A stretch of DNA of 64,000 bases. It comes from Plecoglossus altivelis. Lineage: Eukaryota > Chordata > Actinopteri > Osmeriformes > Plecoglossidae. The notes under the pieces were generated by a model. It saw only the letters and a list, made by a program, of their open reading frames with translations. It had not been told where the DNA came from and made no database searches. The stretch is from NCBI GenBank assembly GCA_036571765.1, contig BROE01000006.1, positions 16,763,211 to 16,827,210 of the forward strand, read 5' to 3'. Below are positions 56,885 through 64,000 of the stretch, piece by piece (positions within the stretch are counted from its first letter, which is position 1; each line of letters opens with the position of its first letter). The position numbers and the translations under genes are program-made.

Positions 56885-57660
56885 CTTTTAACTGAACAGT
56901 TTTAGTTTGTGATATGTTGCTGTGCCTCCCGGAGCCACTCTGATGTCGTCTGCAGAAGATGAAGAAGCAGAGATAGCCCAGGTCGTAGCTATAGATTCAG
57001 GTGCGACTACCGGTGGTGTAACAACATTGGCACTAGGTTGTGGTGGTGCAACACGATTACCACAGAAGCTAGCAATGGAGAGCTGCCACTCTCCACGGCT
57101 AGCAGCGGCTCTGTAGCTAGCACAACACATGTGGGACTTTAACGAGTTAATGCCCATTGACACAATACTTATTTTTTTCCTGCATAATGTACAATATGCC
57201 TCCCTGACATTCCCCTCGACTGGCTGCAGCCACTCTTTAAAGTCCGGCATTTCCAGCCAGGACGCTGCAAATTTGCACTTACCCATTCTGTGCATGCGTT
57301 CACCAACCTAAAACATTTTGGTGTGTTGTAATACGCACTAGGAACACCAGAGCATACTTTGTGGTTTTGAACTTCGCCCACCTGCCTGCTCTGGTGCTCT
57401 CAGAGGCAATTTACAAATGCACCCACAATAGCCTATTTTATATACCTGTTCGTATTTTAAAATAAAAATGACTAAAATCACACACTTTTACGATGTTTTT
57501 GGGACTCCAACTGTTGGACAGCTAATTAAGAAAAAATACTTTAGAAATGTAAGACTTTTTAAAGCCGTAATAAGACTTTTTAAATACTTTTTAAGGGTCT
57601 TAATTTCCCAAAATTGATTTATCACCTTTTAATACTTTTCAAGACCGCGCGGATACCCTG
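56885..57660 (-). mobile_element. hAT transposon 5' part with BED-type zinc finger, inside Rex3
   Basis: The end CAGGGTATCCGCGCGGTCTT (minus strand, from 57660) followed by AAAAGTATT-rich DNA resembles the left terminus of a fish hAT element. The minus ORF 57295-56888 (135 aa) has MGKCKFAASWLEMPDFKEWL, then REAYCTLCRKK and LKSHMCCASYRAA. That is a BED-like finger with C-x2-C and H, in which the usual last His is Tyr. A Ser/Pro/Ala-rich tail follows. The transposase body is missing, and the right end is lost together with part of Rex3. The ORF is intact but the finger is likely damaged. Confidence 0.7.
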
Positions 57661-57895
57661 GGGCTATACCCCGGTAAACCAATTCCAGGCGACGTAGCAG
57701 ATCTCGTTGGTCCTGTCATCATAGGGGGGTAGTTGAACTGTGCTAAGTCTGGCTAGTCACCTAGGACCAGCTTGCCTTGAGAGAACCTACCGGGGGCTAT
57801 GTTGCCGGGGGCTTATTGCCCCCGGCAACATAGCTCCTAGGAACATCCGAGCACTCAAACCCCTCCATTACGTTAAGGTGGCGATTCAAGAAGGG
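57661..57895 (-). mobile_element. Rex3 5' leader, minus strand, with perfect hairpin
   Basis: From 57895 down: CCCTTCTTGAATCGCCACC, TTTGAGTGCTCGGATGTTCC, then a hairpin with perfect 17-bp arms (57796-57812 and 57818-57834) and loop AATAA on the minus strand. GGTCCTAGGTGACTAGCCAG and CCCCCTATGATGACAGG follow. It ends at 57661 where the hAT begins. Confidence 0.85.
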
Positions 57896-57899
57896 GAAC

Positions 57900-59150
57900 T
57901 TTTGAACCGTGTGACCAATTTTCAAAAATTTGGTACCAATTTCTTACCAAGAATATTGTTGTCCCACCTAACAAATTTTATCACATGGATTTTTTTTATT
58001 GTCGTTTGCTCGGTATAGCCAATGAAATTCGGCCACAGAGCCGCCAAACAGGAAGATGGCTTGTATCTCAGAAAATCTTTCACGTATTCACACAAAACTA
58101 ACTGCGTCCACTGGTAACCTTCTTTCGAGGATGTCTAAAATGCTATTTGTAGGATTCCTCCGGTATGAGCAAATCTAGAATTGTTATTGGTTTATTATTA
58201 TTATTATTATTATTATTAGGACTCCTCCGGTAGGAGGAAACCTATTGTTGGTTGTATTATTATTAATCTTGTACCATTGGAGTGAAAGGCAGCCCCTAAA
58301 GCACAACTGTAAAAAATTTAGAAATTTGGCATGTAGAAAATGCACAACACTAGTTACTAGCACACCCAACTTGGTCACCTTAGGACCAAAGGTGGCGCTA
58401 CAGGGCACGCCCTAATTTCTTTATTTTCAAATTGGTTCCATTTGCATCCTATTTGTCAGCATATTCTGAAATTAATTCCTTATGCCTCGTGGCAAACTAA
58501 AAGCCTAAGAACCAGTAATGAAAACATGTTAGATTCTTCAGTATAATGAAGCTTAAGGCAAAATATTTTTTCGCTACTCCTCCTACAATTTTTATCCAAT
58601 TTTCCCCAGAATTGGCACGGATCATTGTCAAAGCAACTCTCACAAAATGTATTAATAGGATTTTTGATTTTCAAAATCGTTTGTCCAGTAATGCCAATCA
58701 AAACTGAAAGTAATGCAAACAAACAGGAAGTAGGGTCATATTTCAACAAATCTTTGAGGTATCAACACCAAACATGGTATGCTACGAAAAGGACACTACA
58801 TCATATTACCATGTGCAATTTCAACTTCATATCTCCAAATGAAATAAAGGACATTGAATTTATTGATAATGCTTAAATAATGCTTTATACAACGGCCAAT
58901 CAAAAACTCATAGCTTGTTTCAATCACAAGTGTATGTGAAGACTCTTGACAATGGCTTGTACACAAGTCAGATAAATTGTTGGATGTAAGATGAAAAGTA
59001 CGCTTATGGTGAATATTTGAAACGTGCATGCTTGGCTAATTGCTAGTTTCCCCCCAAAATCCTCTCTCCCTCACTCCAGCCCGCACCTGCTCCAAATTCT
59101 CACAGGCTCTTGACACACTCGTGTGAGCTAAGCCAAACACACACGCACCT
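57900..59150. repeat. Dispersed-repeat-rich DNA with (TTA)n
   Basis: Contains (TTA)n at 58190-58216 and GGACTCCTCCGGTAGGAGGA at 58218, plus phrases shared with the 53-55 kb repeats (CAAACAGGAAGATGGCTTGT at 58047; CAAACAGGAAGTAGGGTCAT at 58720). No coding recognised. Confidence 0.5.
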
Positions 59151-59247
59151 TCTTTCTAATTGGTAGGGTTAGCTAGCCTCCATGCTCACTCTTTCCTTGG
59201 TCTAAGTCTTTTTCAGACTAAACAAGGTAGGACTACCACACAGCTTG

Positions 59248-59398
59248 TGTATTTTATCTTCTTCTTTGGCACAAATAAGCTACGGAATGGACTTTTAAGA
59301 AAGCATGACCAAAGCAATTTGGTGAGTGAGGGTTCCTCCGTAGACATCTGGAGACAGAGATGTTTATTTAAATGTAGTGATGCATTAACAGTAGAGTA
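59248..59398 (+). repeat. Direct repeat unit A
   Basis: About 150 bp (TATTTTATCTTCTTCTTTGG through GTGATGCATTAACAGTAGAG) that recur at 60750-60900. The open frame reads LLRKHDQSNLVSEGSSVD. Probably part of a DNA-transposon-derived repeat; family not identified. Confidence 0.75.
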
Positions 59399-59399
59399 A

Positions 59400-60290
59400 A
59401 AAATAAATACAGTAAATGTGCAAATGAATTATAAAACTGTTATGAGTTGGTGCATGTCAGCTCGGGCAGAGGCGCATTTCATGTTTAAAAAATCGAATTT
59501 GATTGGAACACTCTTTTTAAATTTATGGTTGGATTTGACATATAACAAGCGTTTCTTTCAATTAACAAGTTGTTTACCTCAAACAGCCATAACACAATAC
59601 ATATGGCATTCAACACTAGTCATATTTGGCCAAATTGACAGCTTGGATATTATCTTGACATAAAGGTGGGGTCTTATGTTTTCTAATAATGGCCATGCGC
59701 GCACTGCTTCAAGACAGAAAGATCCGTTAGTAGATTTCTGTTTTCTTAATTAGCCAGGCTCAGCAAGGTGTCGGTTTTGAGCGGGTTGTCACAGTTACGT
59801 AAGTAAACATTTTTTTCTTTGGACAAGACTGCTTTTTGTTCGTAATTGATATGTTTAAACTAACTTAAACAAATACTAATAAAATGTTATCTATACAGTA
59901 TGTTGTTGTTCGAAATGTCCGGGAATCTTCACTTTTTGCTCAGCCCTTGTTTTACTTTGTAGGATATAGTTCATCCAAGCAGAATAGTTAATATGCATAT
60001 TGCAAGCAGCAATAGTTCATAACCTACAAAAACTTTCGTTAGTAATGTAACCTCACGTTCATTATTATTGTTGCCCTGTGCCTGATCGGTGGTGAAAAGA
60101 AGCGACATGTTTACATTTGATACCAATGGGGGAAAAAACAATGAAACTTGAGGATGGCAGAAAACAAGGAAAATATTAGTCCACCAATAACTTTAACAAT
60201 TCAGCTATCGAAGCATCTGTAGGATACATGTGGTAACTCCTACGAATATACACCTTAAAACATTTATGACTCGTTTCCAGACATGTTAGC
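59400..60290. other. No supported gene
   Basis: AT-rich DNA between the two direct-repeat units. No recognised motif. Confidence 0.4.
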
Positions 60291-60910
60291 CTGGTTTTGA
60301 GCCATTGTACTCAGAAGGTTTGCTAGACCAGAGGCCTGTTCCAAAAAGCGAGTTCACCGAATAAGTCATGCTTCTTTCCGTTAGTCAACCTCAATTCTAG
60401 TTCATTCGGTTCCATAAAGCCAGCTCTACGTAGTTCGAACGGAGTTACCATGGCAACTTAGGCTGCAAAACTAGCCTGGTCAGGGGCAGGCTAAATGTCA
60501 GGCTTAGTCTGAGTTTGTGCTTAATCAGACGTTTGCTCAACACTGACCCAATGGTAAAGCGGTGCGTTACCACGGATATTCTAATTTTCTTATTAACCCC
60601 AGTTCGATATGTCGGCTACAATTATAGAAAATCAACTTAAATACATTGGTTACGAAATTGAACTTAATGCATTAAACAGTGATGAACACTTATTTCAGAG
60701 AGGTTGGATCTTCTTTAGAATGATTAAGTTAAAACTACCAAACACAGTTAGGCATTTTATCTTCTTTGGCACAATTAAACTATGGACTGGACTTTTAAGA
60801 AAGCAGAACAAAAGCAATTTGGTGAGTGAGGGTTCCTCCATAGACAGTTGGTGGCACAGAAGTTTGCTTAAATATAGTGGCGCATTAACTTATTACTGTA
60901 AAGACTAGTA
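60291..60910 (+). repeat. DNA-transposon-like repeat including direct repeat unit B
   Basis: The text AGGCCTGTTCCAAAAAGCGA, GGTTCCATAAAGCCAGCTCT and GAGTTACCATGGCAACTTAG resembles a terminal region common in fish PIF/Harbinger-type repeats. The open frame 60609-60908 (99 aa) reads MSATIIENQLKYIGYEIELN and LLRKQNKSNLVSEGSSID; I cannot name it. 60750-60900 repeats 59248-59398. Confidence 0.45.
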
Positions 60911-61104
60911 CTGTGTTCAATCCCCCAAGTAAGGAAATGTAAGGAGACTCCTCTTGTAAAAAGTGTCCATCTCTGTGAAGCTTAGGACTTTGTGTTAGTG
61001 TGTGTGCTTGTGTATCTATGAAAGATTGTGTGCGTCTCTACTTGCATATATGAGTCAAATTGCATTAGTAATATACCAGTTTACTTGGAATGCCGCAGCA
61101 TCAA

Positions 61105-61420
61105 AGACAACAACTTAAAACTACCACTGTGATTTTGCACTACTGTGTATATACCCCCCCTCCCACTGTTGCACTACTGTGTATATACCCCCCCTCCACC
61201 TGCACTATATATACCCCACGTACTATAGTTATATTAACCCCATCTGTACAGCTGGTGTCCACTTTTTATCTTATTTGTATTTTATAATAGATTTTAATAA
61301 TATTTTAATATTTTCATCTAGCTTCATTATGTTTCATATATGTTCTATGTTTGCACTTCCCTGCCACAGTCAATTCTGTGCTTGTATATCTTGCATGGCG
61401 AATAAATCTGATTCTGATAA
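61105..61420 (+). mobile_element. LINE 3' UTR fragment, uninterrupted reference copy
   Basis: The CACTACTGTGTATATACCCC block occurs twice in tandem (61137 and 61170), then CACTATATATACCCCACGTA, CCATCTGTACAGCTGGTGTC, GTTTGCACTTCCCTGCCACA, the GAATAAA signal and the TCTGATTCTGATAA tail. It shows the continuous form of the 3' UTR that is split at 5212/5928. Confidence 0.88.
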
Positions 61421-61424
61421 GAGC

Positions 61425-63290
61425 CTTCCTCGTGGGAAATTACCCTTACATTATGTGCACTCAAATGCATCTTTCTCTCTGTATTTTTGCCTCTGTATGC
61501 CCTTCTACTTCATGCTGCCTCGTTCACCCCTCTCATGCCTCACCATGCACCTTCAGTTTGAGTGTTTACTTTATCTTTTTTTTCCCGATAAGAATAAGAT
61601 ACCAGATGTCTGATTCAGTGGATTTAAGGAAACAATTGCTAGATCAAGATCAGTGGAATACACAAAATAGCATGTTTAACCATATTTTCTTCCACCAGCC
61701 ATGGATTGAGGAAATCTCCCCATCTCAACAATTAATCCTGGTCAGAAAATTAAGACTCTGCATTCCATATGCAGCCAGGAGAGACTGCAGAGTTGTTATT
61801 CTGTGTCCTGAACATCCTGCAGTATAGTTGTTTAACAGCCAGGGATGCAGCCAGTAGTCTGCAGCAGTACTTGCTCTGGTTTTGGAGCAAGATTATTCAA
61901 GAGTATAAAGCCTGTAGAATCTGTCAAGAAAGTCTGATGGGTTGTTAGTGTATTTCTAGAAGTATACTCAGGATTTTCATTCCGTAGCTGGAATTGTCTA
62001 CAGCTATCAAAACATACATTTAAAGGCACACCTCTTTTCACCAGGCTGGTAATGACTGAAAATTCTATCAGACACCCTCTACACACACAGTCATGTACTG
62101 TATGCATCACACATATCACTAACATAAATGAAACACAAACCACACAAAATAATTACAGACAAAACCACATCTTAACAAATATATGACACTCACCTTGACA
62201 TTAAACCCATAAAAAGGATATCTTACCAAGTGAAAATGTCTGAATGAGTCACACAGATGTTGTTCCACTTCCCAACAGGTACACATTGTTTATTTGACAT
62301 AACAGAAAAAGAGTAATAAGGTAAAGGAGCAAGTAACATTGAAAAAGAGAGAGAGAGATATACAGCTGAAGAAAAAAAATGTATTTTAGTGTTTAGTATT
62401 CCTCTCCTGCTCTGTAAATGCTCCACCTCTTATCAGGCTGGAGAAGATGAGTATTATGCCTGTGTCTCACTTTCTCTCCCTTTCTCTTTCTTTTCTTTTT
62501 CTTTCATTCATTTTGTCTTTCTCCTCACTTTTTTCTATTTGACAGAATTCTTAATTTGCTTCTTACCTCCCTGCTCTTCTATATACACCCCTTCCTCCGT
62601 CTGTAATTTCCTTTCCATGTTTCTCTCTCCCTTCTCTTGGAATATTAGGAATTGCAACAAATGAAAATCATGAGAGGTAAACCAAGCTTCCTTAATAGTT
62701 ATTTAATGTTACCAGCACAATTACCATGCAGTAGACACAGTCATCAGGCCAAGCCCTGCTCTGGCTGTCTTTCGTTATTCCTCCACTGCAGGCCTCTGCT
62801 TTCTTCCTCCACAGAGATATATTGGTCTCTGAGGAGTGGTATAGTCTATAATGTCTGAGGGTTCCCAGGCAGTTTACAACCTAATGATACTGCAGGACTA
62901 GAACGGTGCTCTTCTCCCTCCTTTCTATTTTGTATGTATGAATGCTAATGCAATTGTGTTAAAGAGATGAGAAATGGATCTTAAACACTGGATCTTAAAC
63001 AGGTATTTCAGTAGTTTAGACTCACAAAAATGCATTACCACATTCAATGATTTTGATCACACACACCTACACATGCCAACTGATACATGCTTATAGAGGC
63101 AGTAGAAGCAAACTCAACCTTTCTCTTCTGTCACTCCTTCTCTGACTTTTCTGCCCTCCTTCCTCCGCTTTCTTTTTCTGACACTCTTTCAGCTTTTCAA
63201 TTTCACTGCACGGTTTTCTACTGTTCACTCTACTCCCTCCCCTTGACTCTCTCTTTTTCTGCATTCTTGCTCACTCACTCTGATTTAGCA
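61425..63290. other. Pyrimidine-rich and AT-rich non-coding DNA
   Basis: 62460-62640 and 63110-63270 are C/T-rich tracts. Frames there are composition artefacts. The segment 61600-61830 has a short open frame with no known motif. No gene supported. Confidence 0.45.
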
Positions 63291-63654
63291 TTAGAGAGCA
63301 GAGCTAGGGAGCACTATTCCCTCACAAAGAGGGAAATAAGCTCTCGCAGGCAGGCAGGCAAGCACGAAGACAGGCAGTGAGCATAGACAGGCTTGTACAG
63401 GATATACAAAATTGACACGGGAAAGACAGGCTTGTTTACAGAGACAGCCTCGATAGAAAAGAGAGGGTGGGAGCAAACCATCATCTGTGCGAGGGAGAGA
63501 GACCGAGCTTCAGATTGCACTGACTGCATCCAGAGAATTAGGAACAAACCGAGCACCTCCCCCGTCGTCTCCTCTGCTCCATGACTGGGGAATCGCAAGC
63601 TTGTGTGAGACACATTCAGCTGTGTGCGTTACTCTGAGCATACCGCTGCCTGCG

Positions 63655-63920
63655 TGTATATATGAGCTGTGGCATTGGTTTGCGTGACCTGGGAGAGAGG
63701 GAAAACAGACAAGAGAAGACATCTCTGTATAGGGGTCTGATGTTTTGATCCTGTTGCTTTACATACATGCACACATTAAAAAACACCTTGGGTCTGGTGG
63801 AGTCTGATATGATCTGGCCAGTCTCTGCTGCCCAGTAGGAGGGCAAGAAGGCATACAACGAGGGACTGTTACAGCTAAAGAGAGACGACTGAGATAAAAT
63901 GATAGAAAAAAAACACCGGT
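63655..63920 (+). promoter_or_regulatory. Candidate TATA promoter and 5' UTR exon at right edge
   Basis: GTGTATATATGAGC at 63654-63667 is a TATA-like box. About 25-35 bp downstream starts purine-rich, non-repetitive sequence ending in CACCG|GTAAGAG at 63918/63919, a good splice donor. This would be a non-coding first exon of a gene lying mostly beyond the window. The GGCAGGCAGGCAAGC and GAGAGAG-rich DNA just upstream (63345-63500) is compatible with a promoter region. No coding or transcript evidence. Confidence 0.3.
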
Positions 63921-64000
63921 AAGAGACTAATGACAACCTCTGTATTTTTTCAGAGATGGGAGACAGCTAATGTGGCTCCGAGATTCTTTCTCTTGTAATC

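Noticed and set aside
1..64000. A new multi-gene system (defence, biosynthetic or similar)
   Set aside because: The window is animal nuclear DNA with isolated host genes and transposon relics; nothing suggests cooperating unknown genes.

Overview
The window looks like ray-finned (teleost) fish nuclear DNA. It is AT-rich, has short spliced exons with GT/AG borders, and carries a dense, broken set of fish retroelements: Rex3/RTE, several L2/CR1-group LINEs, a BEL/Pao LTR element, tRNA-derived SINEs and hAT relics. I see no bacterial operon, CRISPR array, phage or plasmid signal. Assignments rest on reading the sequence and remembered family motifs; no search was run.

Host genes. The one clearly complete host gene is gcna (germ cell nuclear acidic peptidase, SprT-like) on + at 46412-49778. 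I reconstruct 12 coding exons whose splice phases all agree (about 626 codons), with a poly(A) signal at 50403. A symplekin (sympk) N-terminal fragment of 82 codons lies on - at 12439-12684 and is probably a relic or retrocopy. Two weaker candidates for gene starts are a CpG-rich block at 27230-27780 with a possible minus-strand first exon, and a TATA-plus-donor arrangement at the right edge (63655-63920).

Layout. 1-7470: a degraded BEL/Pao element broken by an antisense LINE (1441-2420) and a sense LINE (4603-6160), which itself contains a third LINE 3' end (5213-5927). 7540-8020: MITE-like palindrome and a purine tract. 8-15 kb: mostly unique DNA with a 16-bp minisatellite, the sympk fragment and a SINE. 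15.8-18.4 kb: Rex3 leader split by an L2-type LINE. 18.4-28.6 kb: mostly non-coding, with small LINE pieces. 28.65-29.88 kb: a LINE with an open RT half. 31.9-34.1 kb: an L2-type LINE, inverted relative to the 16-kb copy. 36.3-38.1 kb: one hAT transposase relic next to or inside another. 39.9-40.2 kb: SINE. 42.3-45.8 kb: the longest Rex3 copy, split by a 539-bp solo LTR with a 5-bp target duplication. 46.4-50.4 kb: gcna. 50.7-57.9 kb: three more Rex3 pieces, one holding a BED-finger hAT fragment. 58-64 kb: dispersed repeats, a LINE 3' UTR and pyrimidine-rich DNA.

I did not find a convincing new multi-gene system. The observations most worth a second look are these. The Rex3 leader hairpin became a long perfect palindrome in two copies, each by copying a different arm. 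A 20-nt exact match links the broken 3' edge of the Rex3 upstream of gcna to the gcna active-site exon. The sympk fragment and the datable nests of retroelements are also worth checking.
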